NCBI RefSeq assembly: GCF_913778665.1
Contig: NZ_CAJYVQ010000012.1
Span: 1-64,000 of the forward strand
Direction: 5' to 3'
Source of the DNA: an uncultured Stenotrophomonas sp.
GTDB taxonomy: Bacteria > Pseudomonadota > Gammaproteobacteria > Xanthomonadales > Xanthomonadaceae
DNA: 64,000 nt
Position 1 is the stretch's first letter. Each line of letters opens with the position of its first letter. Shown piece after piece: positions 17,109-25,784 of the stretch. Position numbers and translations under genes: made by a program. The notes under the pieces were generated by a model. The model saw only the letters and a program-made list of their open reading frames with translations, ran no database searches and was not told the origin of the DNA.

Positions 17109-17695
17109 GCGAGGCGCCGGCCAGTACGCCGTCACCCAGCGCCGGGCTGCCGCGCCTGATCGGCGTGGCAGTGGCGGTGTTCCTGCTGACGTTCTCGCTG
17201 GTGCCGCTGTACCGCATCGCCTGCGAGAAGGTGTTCGGCGTGCGCCTGGAACGTGGCCCGGGCGGCGAAGCCAGTGCCGGTGCGGTGGCCGGCAAGCGCA
17301 CTGTGCGGGTGGAATTCGATGGCGGCGTCAATTCGCGCCTGCCGTGGTCGTTCCATCCCGAACAGCTGACCATGGACGTGGTGCCAGGCGAACTCAACGA
17401 AGCGTTGTACTTCGCCCGCAACGACAGCCCGCAGGCGGTGGTCGGCAGTGCGGTGCCTTCGGTGGCACCGGCGCGTGCGTCGGGTTTCTTCAGCAAGACC
17501 GAGTGCTTCTGCTTCACCGCGCAGACGCTGCAGGCCGGCGAGAAGCGCGACATGCCGGTGCGCTTCATCGTCGATCCGGACCTGCCGCCGGAGATCAAGA
17601 CGATCACCTTGTCCTACACCTTCTACCGCAACGACGCGCTGTCCGATCGGCTGGCCCCGGCCGCCACCTCGGAAGGCGCGCACGCCGCCCCCTGA
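17105..17695 (+). CDS. ctaG: cytochrome c oxidase assembly protein CtaG/Cox11
   Basis: 196 residues: a short cytoplasmic N-terminus, one membrane helix (about 20-40), and a periplasmic Cox11 domain. The copper-binding motif CFCF is seen in [12 protein letters not shown], and [10 protein letters not shown] after the helix is also conserved. Cox11 delivers copper to the CuB site of subunit I. The start overlaps the stop of the upstream small ORF, and ctaE follows 13 bases after its stop. Confidence 0.95.
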   Translation: MSEAPASTPSPSAGLPRLIGVAVAVFLLTFSLVPLYRIACEKVFGVRLERGPGGEASAGAVAGKRTVRVEFDGGVNSRLPWSFHPEQLTMDVVPGELNEALYFARNDSPQAVVGSAVPSVAPARASGFFSKTECFCFTAQTLQAGEKRDMPVRFIVDPDLPPEIKTITLSYTFYRNDALSDRLAPAATSEGAHAAP

Positions 17696-17708
17696 CCCGG
17701 ATACCGAC

Positions 17709-18584
17709 ATGGCCCAGACACCGACCGACGCCAACGTGTACTTCGTCCCGGCCCAGAGCAAATGGCCGTTCGTGGGTTCCATCGCGATGATGGTGACCAT
17801 GGTGGGCGTGGCCAGCTGGCTCAACGACGCCAGCTGGGGCCGCTGGACGTTCTACATCGGCATCGCGATGCTGGTGCTGACCCTGTTCTGGTGGTTCAGC
17901 GACGTGGTGCGCGAATCGCAGGCCGGCAGCTACAACCACCAGGTCGATGGCTCGTTCCGGATGGGGATGATCTGGTTCATCTTCTCCGAGGTGATGTTCT
18001 TCGGCGCCTTCTTCGGCGCGCTGTTCTACACCCGCAACCTGGGCCTGTCGTGGCTCAGCGGCGAAGGCCGCGGGGTGATGACCAACGAGCTGCTCTGGCA
18101 GGGCTATTCGGCCGGATGGCCAACCAATGGCCCGGCCGCGATCGGTGGTGCGTTCCAGACCATTCCGGCCTGGGGCCTGCCGCTGATCAACACGCTGATC
18201 CTGCTGACCTCCGGTGTGACCCTGACCATCGCCCATCACGCGCTGAAGGCCGGCAACCGTCGCCAGCTGCTGATCTGGCTTGGCCTGACCGTGGTGCTGG
18301 GACTGGGCTTCCTGACCCTGCAGGCGGAGGAGTACATCCACGCCTACAGGGAACTGAACCTGACGCTCGGCTCTGGCATCTACGGTTCGACGTTCTTCAT
18401 GCTGACCGGCTTCCACGGCGCGCACGTGCTGCTGGGCACGATCATGCTGATCGTGATGTGGCTGCGTTCGGCCAAGGGACACTTCACCCGCGACAACCAT
18501 TTCGGTTTCGAAGCCGCCGCGTGGTACTGGCACTTCGTCGACGTGGTGTGGCTGATGCTGTTCCTGTTCGTCTACGTGCTTTGA
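17709..18584 (+). CDS. ctaE: cytochrome c oxidase subunit III
   Basis: 291 residues with seven membrane helices. Subunit III motifs include RMGMIWFIFSEVMFFGAFF, LQAEEYIHAY, LTGFHGAHVLLG and AAWYWHFVDVVWL at the C-terminus. The subunit supports proton uptake and stability of the oxidase. It ends the co-directional ctaC-ctaE run; the next gene lies on the opposite strand. Confidence 0.97.
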   Translation: MAQTPTDANVYFVPAQSKWPFVGSIAMMVTMVGVASWLNDASWGRWTFYIGIAMLVLTLFWWFSDVVRESQAGSYNHQVDGSFRMGMIWFIFSEVMFFGAFFGALFYTRNLGLSWLSGEGRGVMTNELLWQGYSAGWPTNGPAAIGGAFQTIPAWGLPLINTLILLTSGVTLTIAHHALKAGNRRQLLIWLGLTVVLGLGFLTLQAEEYIHAYRELNLTLGSGIYGSTFFMLTGFHGAHVLLGTIMLIVMWLRSAKGHFTRDNHFGFEAAAWYWHFVDVVWLMLFLFVYVL

Positions 18585-18604
18585 TCACGCGCGCATCGGT
18601 GGCC

Positions 18605-18823
18605 TCAGCCGCCGATGCCGTGCGGTTTGATCCAGCCCATGTAGATGCTCACGATCACCAGTACGATCAACGCCACCGACACCGCGATGCGGCGCGTCAG
18701 TGCGTTGACCGTGCGCTTGGTCTGGCCGCGGTCGACCAGCAGGTAATACAGGCCGGCGCCAAGGTTCCAGACGATGACGATCAGAAACGCGATAACCAGC
18801 AGGGTCTTCAGCGAATCACTCAT
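18605..18823 (-). CDS. DUF2909 twin-transmembrane protein
   Basis: 72 residues made of two membrane helices joined by a basic loop (GQTKRTVNALTRR), ending in GWIKPHG. This matches the DUF2909 family, usually found beside cytochrome oxidase genes. It lies on the strand opposite to the oxidase genes, convergent with ctaE and divergent from SURF1. The longer open frame upstream (to 19132) is antisense to SURF1 and is not used. Function unknown, probably oxidase-related. Confidence 0.85.
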   Translation of the reverse strand: MSDSLKTLLVIAFLIVIVWNLGAGLYYLLVDRGQTKRTVNALTRRIAVSVALIVLVIVSIYMGWIKPHGIGG

Positions 18824-18880
18824 GCGCGGCTCGAGGGCAGGGTGGATGCGCCTATCTGACCGCGTTTGCGCGGACTTGTC

Positions 18881-19597
18881 ATGATGCGGAAGCACACGCG
18901 CGTGCTCGGATGGCTGGCGGCCGTGCTGGCGATGGCCGGTTTCACCGCATTGGGGCTGTGGCAGCTGCAGCGCATGCATGCCAAACAGGCAATGTTGGAT
19001 GCACAGGGTCCAGCCGTCGCACAGGCGCTGCCGCTGGCGCAGGCGCTCGCAGCGCCAGGCGCATTGCACGGCGTGGCCGACCATGGCCGCTTCCTGCCCG
19101 GCGTGGTGCTGCTGGACAACCAGACCCGGCACAGCCGGGCCGGCGTGAAGATCTATCGCCCGTTCCGCAGTGACGACGGCAGCGTATTGCTGGTCGATCT
19201 GGGATGGCGCGCGCTGCCGCCGGATCGCACCTTGCCGGACGTACCGGCACCGCCCTCACCGGTGGCGGTGCGCGGGCTGCTGGCGCCACCGCCGCCGACG
19301 GGGCTGGCCTTGGGCCCGGCATTTGCTGCCACCGGCGAGGCCGGGCGCTGGCTGGCCAGCCGCTTGCCGGCGGAGGGCCTGGCCGCATCGTTGGGTCTGC
19401 CGGCGTTGCCGGAACGGGTCCTGCGCCTGGACCCGGCGCTGCCGTTCGGCGATGAACGCGACCTGGACCTGCTGCCGAACACGCTGCCGCCAGCGCGCCA
19501 TCTGGGTTACGCGGTGCAGTGGTTCGGGCTGGCCCTGACCGTGCTGGTGGTGGCGCTGGTGCTGGAATGGCGCCAGAGGCGCTCCGTTGCCCGGTAG
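18881..19597 (+). CDS. SURF1 family oxidase assembly protein
   Basis: 238 residues: an N-terminal membrane helix with GLWQLQR, a periplasmic domain (VVLLDNQTRHSRAG, LLVDLGWRALP) and a C-terminal helix preceded by GYAVQWFGLAL, the family signature. SURF1 proteins help insert haem a into subunit I. Two adjacent ATG codons (18881, 18884) are possible starts. Its TAG stop is formed by the GTAG of the next repeat. Because the upstream gene is on the other strand, SURF1 needs a promoter in the 57 bases before it. Confidence 0.92.
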   Translation: MMRKHTRVLGWLAAVLAMAGFTALGLWQLQRMHAKQAMLDAQGPAVAQALPLAQALAAPGALHGVADHGRFLPGVVLLDNQTRHSRAGVKIYRPFRSDDGSVLLVDLGWRALPPDRTLPDVPAPPSPVAVRGLLAPPPPTGLALGPAFAATGEAGRWLASRLPAEGLAASLGLPALPERVLRLDPALPFGDERDLDLLPNTLPPARHLGYAVQWFGLALTVLVVALVLEWRQRRSVAR

Positions 19598-19620
19598 TGC
19601 CGGCCAGCGGCCGGCACTAC
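19594..19620. repeat. SMAG-type palindrome
   Basis: GTAGTGCCGGCC-AGC-GGCCGGCACTAC, GTAG on both strands. It overlaps the SURF1 stop codon. Confidence 0.88.
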
Positions 19621-19656
19621 CGGCATCCCTTACCCAACCATGAGAAAATGCCCCGC

Positions 19657-20226
19657 ATGAACACTGCTACGTCCCCACAGGCGCGCGGCTCCGGTCGCCG
19701 GACCCTGCTGCTGCTGTTTGCCGTGTTCTTCGGGGCGATGGCGCTGGCCGCCGTGCTGCGCTTCTCTGGCTGGCAGCCGACCGGGCACCGCAATGCCGGC
19801 CAGCTGCTGGAGCCGCCGGTGGATCTGCGCCAGCAGGCCCCGACCCTTGCCAACGGCCAGCCCTATCCGTGGAACCCCGAGGCGCGCACCTGGCGCCTGC
19901 TGGTGGCCCCGGCCGCCGCCTGCGACGCACAGTGCGTCACTTTGTCGCAGGGACTGGGCAAGGTGTGGCAGCTGTTCGGCCATAACGCCGATAATGTCGA
20001 GATTCTTTGGCTGGGTACGCCCCCGGCGTCGATCGCCTCGCTGCCTGCGCTGCGGCCGCTGGCTCCGTCGCCAGCCCTGCGCGCGGCGTTGCCGGGCGTC
20101 GATGATCCGGCGGGACTGCCGGTCTACGTGATCGATCCGAACGGCTTCGTGATCATGCGCCATGCCCCCGGTAGTGACCTGGGTGGCCTGCGCAAGGACA
20201 TGGCCACGTTGCTGAAACTGAAGTGA
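19657..20226 (+). CDS. membrane-anchored Sco/thioredoxin-like protein
   Basis: 189 residues: one N-terminal membrane helix (about 16-36), then a periplasmic domain. It contains the pair CDAQC (a CxxxC spacing, as in the copper motif of Sco proteins) and a later VYVIDPNGFVIMRH, which resembles the Sco/thioredoxin strand after the active site. The position between SURF1 and ctaA supports a role in copper delivery or thiol reduction during oxidase assembly. No Sco-type His is obvious, so metal binding is uncertain. An in-frame ATG at 19648 is an alternative start. Confidence 0.8.
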   Translation: MNTATSPQARGSGRRTLLLLFAVFFGAMALAAVLRFSGWQPTGHRNAGQLLEPPVDLRQQAPTLANGQPYPWNPEARTWRLLVAPAAACDAQCVTLSQGLGKVWQLFGHNADNVEILWLGTPPASIASLPALRPLAPSPALRAALPGVDDPAGLPVYVIDPNGFVIMRHAPGSDLGGLRKDMATLLKLK

Positions 20227-20236
20227 GTCCCGTTTG

Positions 20237-21400
20237 ATGAGCCTTTCCGCGCGTCCGGCGCTGCACCGCAATTTCCACCGCCTGGCGTGGTTCGCCATGA
20301 TCATGACCGCGAGCACGATCATGTTCGGCGCCTTCGTCCGCCTGTCCGATGCCGGCCTGAGCTGCCCGGATTGGCCGACCTGCTATGGGCAGGCCACCTG
20401 GCCGCAGCATGTGGAAGAGACCATCGGCCATCCGGCCGCCGAGATCCGTCCGCTGGAAACGCACAAGGCCTGGCGCGAGCAGGTGCACCGCTTCCTGGCC
20501 GGCGCGCTGGGCATCGAGATCTTGACCCTGGCCCTGTTGGCCACGCGCAAGCGCCGCTTTGGAAGCACGGCGGTGGTGACCGCCTGCGTGCTGGTGGCTG
20601 CTGGCATACCGCTGTACATGATGGGGTGGCATGGCACGGCCAGTGCACTGGCGCTGACCGGTGAGGCGATCCTGCTGATCGCCGCGTTGCGCTGGAGCAA
20701 CATCGATCTTGCACGCGCTGCGCTGCTGACTCTGGCAGTAGTGATCTTCCAGGCCCTGCTGGGCATGTGGACGGTGACCCTGCTGCTCAAACCCATCGTG
20801 GTAATGGGGCACCTGCTCGGCGGCATGCTGATGTTCGCGTTGCTGGTGTGGATGGCATGGCGGGCCACGCATCGGCCCATCACCCTGGCCGAGGCGCCGA
20901 AGCTGACTTGGCTGCTGCGCATCGGCGTGGCGGTGCTGGTCACCCAGATCGCGCTGGGCGGTTGGGTCAGCGCCAACTACGCCGCGCTTGCTTGTGGTGG
21001 CGGCAGCCTGTCGATGGACAACTTCCCGCGCTGCGCCAACCAATGGTGGCCGCAGCACAACTTCGCCGAAGGCTTCACCCTGTGGCGTGGCATCGGCGTC
21101 GATTACGAAGGGGGCGTTCTGGACGGCGCTTCGCGTATCGCCATCCAGATGGCGCACCGCCTGTTCGCGGTGGTGGTGGCGGCCTACCTGCTGTGGCTGG
21201 GCGTACGCCTGTTCCGCCTGCCGAGCATGCGTGGCTGGGCCAGCGCGTTGATTGCACTGCTGTTGCTGCAGGTCACCCTCGGCATCCTCAATGTAAAGCT
21301 GGCGCTGCCGCTGGAAGTGGCTGTCGCCCACAACGGCGTGGCCGTTGCCCTGTTGTTCGTGCTGGTCAGCCTGCTGGCCCGCCTGCGTGCCCCGGACTGA
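20237..21400 (+). CDS. ctaA: haem A synthase (COX15/CtaA)
   Basis: 387 residues with eight membrane helices. Signatures are [21 protein letters not shown] near the N-terminus, [16 protein letters not shown] (haem-ligand region), [15 protein letters not shown], and [11 protein letters not shown] and [10 protein letters not shown] in the second half. The enzyme oxidises haem O to haem A for the oxidase. It starts 10 bases after the Sco-like gene and is followed 4 bases later by ctaB, so they form one transcription unit. Confidence 0.95.
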   Translation: MSLSARPALHRNFHRLAWFAMIMTASTIMFGAFVRLSDAGLSCPDWPTCYGQATWPQHVEETIGHPAAEIRPLETHKAWREQVHRFLAGALGIEILTLALLATRKRRFGSTAVVTACVLVAAGIPLYMMGWHGTASALALTGEAILLIAALRWSNIDLARAALLTLAVVIFQALLGMWTVTLLLKPIVVMGHLLGGMLMFALLVWMAWRATHRPITLAEAPKLTWLLRIGVAVLVTQIALGGWVSANYAALACGGGSLSMDNFPRCANQWWPQHNFAEGFTLWRGIGVDYEGGVLDGASRIAIQMAHRLFAVVVAAYLLWLGVRLFRLPSMRGWASALIALLLLQVTLGILNVKLALPLEVAVAHNGVAVALLFVLVSLLARLRAPD

Positions 21401-21404
21401 TTCC

Positions 21405-22298
21405 ATGTTTGCCAATTACCGCCAGTACTGGGATCTGACCAAGCCCAAGGTCGTCGCCCTGATCGTGTTCACCGCCCTGGTCGGCATGGTCCTGGCCATT
21501 CCGGGCGTGCCCAGCTGGGAACAGATACGCGCCGGCCTGCTCGGCTTCCTCGGCATCTGGCTGGCCGCTTCGGCCGCCGCCGCCATCAACCAGCTGCTGG
21601 ATGCGCACATCGATGCGCAGATGGCGCGCACCTCGTGGCGTCCGCTGGTGGTAGGCAAGGTGAAGCCGTGGCAGGTGCTGGTGTTCGCCGGCGTGCTGAT
21701 CGTGCTGTCGATGGTCATCCTGGTGCTGTGGGTGAACCTGATCACTGCGGTGCTGACCTTCGCCTCGTTGATCGGCTATGCGGTGATCTACACCGTGTAC
21801 CTCAAGCGTGCGACCTCGCAGAACATCGTCATCGGTGGCCTGGCCGGCGCGATGCCGCCGATGCTGGGCTGGGCCGCGGTGACCGGCATGCAGGGCTCGT
21901 CGGACTGGGCGTACTCATCGCTGCTGGTGCTGATCATCTTCATCTGGACCCCGCCGCACTTCTGGGCGCTGGCAATCTTCCGCCGCGAGGACTACGCCAA
22001 GGCGAAGATCCCGATGCTGCCGGTGACCCACGGCGTGGTGCACACCCGCAAGCAGATCATGGTGTATTCGGTGGTGCTGGCACTGGTCTGCCTGCTGCCG
22101 TACCTGGTGGGCATGAGTGGGGCGTTCTACCTGGGCGGCGCGATCGTGCTCAACGCCGTGTTCCTCTGGTACGCCTGGCGCATGCTGGACCCGCCGGACG
22201 AGCTGTTCTCGATGAAGATGTTCTACTACTCCATCGTCTACCTGATGGCGCTGTTCGCCTTCCTGCTGGTGGACCACTGGATCCTGCCCTGGTTGTAA
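21405..22298 (+). CDS. ctaB: protohaem IX farnesyltransferase (haem O synthase)
   Basis: 297 residues with about nine membrane helices. The prenyltransferase motif is seen as [19 protein letters not shown], with a second motif [17 protein letters not shown] and [11 protein letters not shown] in the middle. It adds a farnesyl group to haem B to make haem O, the substrate of CtaA. It ends the haem A pathway pair and is followed by a repeat rather than a clear terminator. Confidence 0.96.
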   Translation: MFANYRQYWDLTKPKVVALIVFTALVGMVLAIPGVPSWEQIRAGLLGFLGIWLAASAAAAINQLLDAHIDAQMARTSWRPLVVGKVKPWQVLVFAGVLIVLSMVILVLWVNLITAVLTFASLIGYAVIYTVYLKRATSQNIVIGGLAGAMPPMLGWAAVTGMQGSSDWAYSSLLVLIIFIWTPPHFWALAIFRREDYAKAKIPMLPVTHGVVHTRKQIMVYSVVLALVCLLPYLVGMSGAFYLGGAIVLNAVFLWYAWRMLDPPDELFSMKMFYYSIVYLMALFAFLLVDHWILPWL

Positions 22299-22308
22299 AG
22301 CGCTACCT

Positions 22309-22375
22309 GTAGAGCCGAGCCCATGCTCGGCTGAGGGGTGGTTGGAAGAGCAGCCGAGCGTGGGCTCGGCTCTAC
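22309..22375. repeat. SMAG-type palindrome pair
   Basis: GTAGAGCCGAGCCCATGCTCGG and the mirrored CCGAGCGTGGGCTCGGCTCTAC flank a short spacer. The pair could fold into one long hairpin and may act as an end of the ctaB transcript. Confidence 0.88.
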
Positions 22376-22439
22376 ACTTGATCTCTTCCAGCGGCGTCGC
22401 CATTGCTGTTCCTGACCCCAAGGAAAGGAGCGAGCAGGG

Positions 22440-23246
22440 ATGCATACGATCTTCCGTTGGACCACCGCGCTGATTCTGGCGCTGGGCATGGCCGTGACCG
22501 CGCATGCCGACGACACCGCCGCGCAGATCCGCCAGCATGCCGGTGAGCACCGCCTGCTGGTACTGGGCGAATTCCACGGCACCCGCGAGACCCCGTTGCT
22601 GGTACGCCAGCTGGTGGACGACTACAGCCGCACCGGCCCGGTCGTGCTGGCGCTGGAACTGACACGCGGCGAAACCCCCACGCTACGCGATTACCTGGCT
22701 TCCGACGGCGGCGAACAGGCACGCCAGCTGCTGCGCGGGCGTGCCTTCTGGAGCGTGCGCGACGACCAGCACGATGGCCGTCGCAGCCGCGACATGCTGG
22801 CGATGATCGAAAGCCTGCGCGTGCTGAAGTCGCAGGGGCGTGTGATCGAAGTCGTTGGCTATGACGTCAATGCCAGCAAGGGCGGCAACCAGGCACGCGA
22901 TGACCGCATGGCTACCGAGTTGCGGCGCCTGTACCGGCGTCTGCCGGCTGACGCACGCATGCTGGTGCTGACCGGTAACGTGCACGCCATGCTGCAGCGG
23001 CCGCAGGGCATGCCGCCGGAAATGCAGCTGCACCCGATGGCCTCCCAGCTGCGGGATCTGGAGATCTACAGCGTGCGGTTGGGCGCGCAGCGTGGTCAGG
23101 CGTGGGGATGCGCGGGCCGCTGCGTGGCGCGGTCACTTCCAGAGCAGGTGGCCACGGCGCCGCGGGTCGATGCCGATGCGAAACGGCCGTACGACCTGTG
23201 GGTGTGGATGCCGGAGTTGAGCGTCGGCACGCTGGTGGGCCCGTAA
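22440..23246 (+). CDS. ChaN-like secreted protein
   Basis: 268 residues with a signal peptide ending at AHA. The motif LLVLGEFHGTRETP near residue 40, VLALELTRGETP, and LVLTGNVHAML near residue 180 are typical of the ChaN/EreA-like fold. ChaN members are periplasmic or lipid-anchored haem-binding proteins, but family members differ and haem binding is not proven here. There is no lipobox. A strong ribosome-binding site (AAGGAAAGGAG) precedes the ATG. Confidence 0.82.
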   Translation: MHTIFRWTTALILALGMAVTAHADDTAAQIRQHAGEHRLLVLGEFHGTRETPLLVRQLVDDYSRTGPVVLALELTRGETPTLRDYLASDGGEQARQLLRGRAFWSVRDDQHDGRRSRDMLAMIESLRVLKSQGRVIEVVGYDVNASKGGNQARDDRMATELRRLYRRLPADARMLVLTGNVHAMLQRPQGMPPEMQLHPMASQLRDLEIYSVRLGAQRGQAWGCAGRCVARSLPEQVATAPRVDADAKRPYDLWVWMPELSVGTLVGP

Positions 23247-23258
23247 CGGCAGGCAACC

Positions 23259-23330
23259 CATCCACGCATGGCGTGGATCTACTGGTGGTTCACGCCATCG
23301 GTGGGAGTAGAGCCACGCCATGCGTGGATG
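23259..23330. repeat. SMAG-type palindrome pair
   Basis: CATCCACGCATGGCGTGGATCTAC, then GTAGAGCCACGCCATGCGTGGATG after a spacer containing GGTTCACGCCAT. The same arrangement, spacer included, recurs at 24683-24756. Confidence 0.85.
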
Positions 23331-23516
23331 GGCTCTCACGGAACCCGGCGCAGCCAGTGTCGGGTTTCGCCCGGGATGGCTGCAACTGCGCGCATCGACC
23401 AAGCCGTCGCGCTGTAGGGTTTTGCCGCGCTGTCAGCTTCCTGCACGCAAGGCGTCACAGATACCGACTGTTCCACCAGACCGGATCATCAACAGTAGAT
23501 ACACAGGTATTGCGGG

Positions 23517-23918
23517 ATGACTCGCAATTCTGTGGAGCAATCAACGAGATGTCATGTTTCTCTGCCCATCGTTCTGTGTGCCGCGCTTACCTGCCTGGCT
23601 GGCAATGCGGCAGCAGAAGTAAAAGCACTGAGTCGGGCCAACTGCATTGGATTCATCAACGAATCCGTGACCTATGAACGGCCCCAGTTTCGCAATTTTC
23701 AGGGGTCGGCCGTAACCAGGCACGTTCCCCTTGGGAACATTGAGCCGAAGCATGCTTTCGGTGCGCCTAACAATGGACTGTACTCCTGGCGATTTTACGC
23801 AGGCGATGGCAGTGATCCAGAACGAATGGTTGTTCACGGATATCACACATGGGTGCTGGGCGGACGCGTATTTACGCAATCCACGAGTGCGGTCGATTGC
23901 CAACTTTCGGAGTGGTGA
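23517..23918 (+). CDS. hypothetical secreted protein
   Basis: 133 residues with a signal peptide ending near GNAAA. The mature part has two Cys (SRANCIGFIN and VDCQLSEW) that could form a disulphide, and an aromatic middle (GLYSWRFYAGDG). I do not recognise a family. Base composition and codon use are visibly less GC-rich than in the neighbours, pointing to an accessory gene. The next gene begins 5 bases after its stop, so the two are probably co-transcribed. Confidence 0.7.
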   Translation: MTRNSVEQSTRCHVSLPIVLCAALTCLAGNAAAEVKALSRANCIGFINESVTYERPQFRNFQGSAVTRHVPLGNIEPKHAFGAPNNGLYSWRFYAGDGSDPERMVVHGYHTWVLGGRVFTQSTSAVDCQLSEW

Positions 23919-23923
23919 GCATC

Positions 23924-24667
23924 ATGAAGAGTCTTTGCTTTATCGCATTCTCGCTGGCCATGTCGATGTCAGCTCAAGCATCCCAGAATGAACCTGCTCC
24001 CGATGCGGTAGGGAGCTGGCTACACCAACGCGCCATGCGGGCTGCAATGCAGGAGGCCTCGGCAATGGGAAGATCGTCCGCCAGCGTGGGCAGCTACCAG
24101 ATGGTGAAACTGGCAGACCTTGATGCCCCCCGAGAAGTCAAGCGGCAGCTTCGCGATGACATCGAACGATCCAACGGTGTGGTGCGGGTTGCAGCAGGGA
24201 GCATCCCAACGCAGGCCGAAATGCTGGCTGCCGTGCCGCGGACTCACCGCTCAACTCCAGAACTACGCCAGCGCCTGCCGCAGCCACCCAGCAGGCTGGA
24301 AAGCAGCCTGCTGGGCGCAGCCGAGATGATTGGCATGGAGCCCAGTGGTGCGTTGGAGGGTGGAAAGTCCTCGGGCTTGAGCCGTTTCTACCGGCTGGAG
24401 GGTGTCGGCATCGTGGAGTTCAGCGAGAACAACTTCCTCGCTGCGGGCATGTAGATCGAGGTCATCGCGGAGGCGCAGAACACCGTGGTGGACGGCAAGC
24501 CCGCTAACCTCGGGAAGGTTGTGGATAGTGTCGGCCGTACTCGGGTTGAGCTTGCCTGGACGGGAGACAGCAAGACCTACAGTCTGACCGTCACGGGCGA
24601 GCCGGGCAGCGACGTGGAGCGCAACGCCCGAGTGCTGCACGACATCGCCGCGGCCATCGTGGATTAG
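23924..24667 (+). pseudogene. secreted protein gene interrupted by an amber codon
   Basis: A signal peptide (MKSLCFIAFSLAMSMSAQA) begins a reading frame that is open from 23924 to 24451, is stopped by TAG at 24452-24454, and stays open in the same frame to the TAG at 24665. The part after the stop (VIAEAQNTVVDGKPANLGKV, TYSLTVTGEPGSD) looks like genuine protein sequence and continues the preceding domain. One C-to-T change turning CAG into TAG would explain it. The product is either a 176-residue truncated protein or a dead gene; suppression is possible but unsupported. Family not recognised. Confidence 0.7.
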
Positions 24668-24682
24668 CGGCGGCGTATGCGT

Positions 24683-24756
24683 CATCCACGCATGGCGTGG
24701 ATCTACTGCGGGTTCACGCCATCCGCGGTTTGGTAGATCCACGCCGCGCGTGGATG
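24683..24756. repeat. SMAG-type palindrome pair
   Basis: CATCCACGCATGGCGTGGATCTAC and GTAGATCCACGCCGCGCGTGGATG around a GGTTCACGCCAT spacer, closely resembling the pair at 23259-23330. Confidence 0.85.
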
Positions 24757-24766
24757 GGCTCTCTAC

Positions 24767-24797
24767 AAAAACCCGCGCGCCCAATCAGGGCGCGCGC
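24767..24797 (-). terminator. terminator of the SBF transporter gene
   Basis: On the minus strand GCGCGCCC/GGGCGCGC is followed by GGGTTTTTG. The hairpin includes the last codons and the stop of the transporter gene. Confidence 0.7.
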
Positions 24798-25756
24798 TTC
24801 GCATACCGCTGCGCGATTACACCGCAGACGATCAGCTGGATCTGGTGGTAGATCATCACCGGCAGCACGATCGCACCGAGACTGCCACCGGCGAACAGCA
24901 CCTTGGCGATCGGCACGCCGGTGGCCAAGCTCTTCTTCGAGCCGCAGAAGACGATGGCGATCTCATCCTCACGGTTGAAGCGAAGGCGGCGGGCGATGAA
25001 GGTGATCAGCGGCATGGCGATGCCCAGCAGCACGGCGGCCACGACCGCCACGGCCAGCAGCGAGAGCAGCGGCGTCTTGCTCCACAGGCCCTCGGTGACG
25101 GCTTCGCCGAACGCCGAATACACCACCAGCAGGATCGTGCCCTGGTCGGTGTAACGCAGCAGCGCGCGCTGCTTTTCCACCCAACCGGCAATCCACGGCC
25201 GCAGCAGGTGGCCGGCCACGAACGGCACCAGCAGCTGCAGCATGATGCCGCCGATCGCATGCAGCGGGTCGTGCACGCCGCCGGAGGTGCCGGCCAGCGC
25301 AGTCAGCAGCAGCGGGGTGAGGAACACACCGAGGATGCTCGACAACGAGGCACTGCACACCGCTGCGGGCACATTGCCGCGGGCCATCGAGGTGAACGCG
25401 ATGGACGACTGCACGGTGGACGGCAGGGTGCACAGGAACAGCACGCCCAGGTACAGCTCCGGGGTCAGCAGCCAGCCCGACAGCGGCTTGAACAGCAGGC
25501 CCAGCAGCGGGAACAGGAGGAAGGTGCAGGCGAGGATGGTCAGGTGCAGGCGCCAGTGCAGCATGCCGCCGATGATCGACTCGCGTGGCAGGCGCGCGCC
25601 ATGCAGGAAGAACAGTGCAGCGATGGCGACGGTGGTGACATCGTCGAGGACGATGGCGGCGGCGCCCTGCATCGGCAGCAGCGAGGCCAGGGCCACGGTG
25701 CACAGCAGGGCGAGGGTGAAGTTGTCCGGTCGCAGGCGCGACCACCAGCGGGTCAT
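24785..25756 (-). CDS. bile acid:sodium symporter-like (SBF) transporter
   Basis: 323 residues with about nine or ten membrane helices and no signal peptide. The sequence fits the SBF-like group of the bile/arsenite/riboflavin transporter superfamily: FFLHGARLPRES near residue 50, TLPSTVQSSIAFTSMARGN near 115, and FCGSKKSLATGVPIAKVLF near 275. Substrate unknown; family members move organic anions with sodium. The DUF442 phosphatase gene lies 28 bases upstream on the same strand. Confidence 0.9.
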   Translation of the reverse strand: MTRWWSRLRPDNFTLALLCTVALASLLPMQGAAAIVLDDVTTVAIAALFFLHGARLPRESIIGGMLHWRLHLTILACTFLLFPLLGLLFKPLSGWLLTPELYLGVLFLCTLPSTVQSSIAFTSMARGNVPAAVCSASLSSILGVFLTPLLLTALAGTSGGVHDPLHAIGGIMLQLLVPFVAGHLLRPWIAGWVEKQRALLRYTDQGTILLVVYSAFGEAVTEGLWSKTPLLSLLAVAVVAAVLLGIAMPLITFIARRLRFNREDEIAIVFCGSKKSLATGVPIAKVLFAGGSLGAIVLPVMIYHQIQLIVCGVIAQRYAKRAP

Positions 25757-25784
25757 GGTGTGCAGGGTCCTTGGTGCGGAGGGT

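Noticed and set aside
22309-24784. The repeat-rich accessory stretch considered as a prophage remnant or integron
   Set aside because: No integrase, att-like duplication, phage structural gene or attC site was seen.
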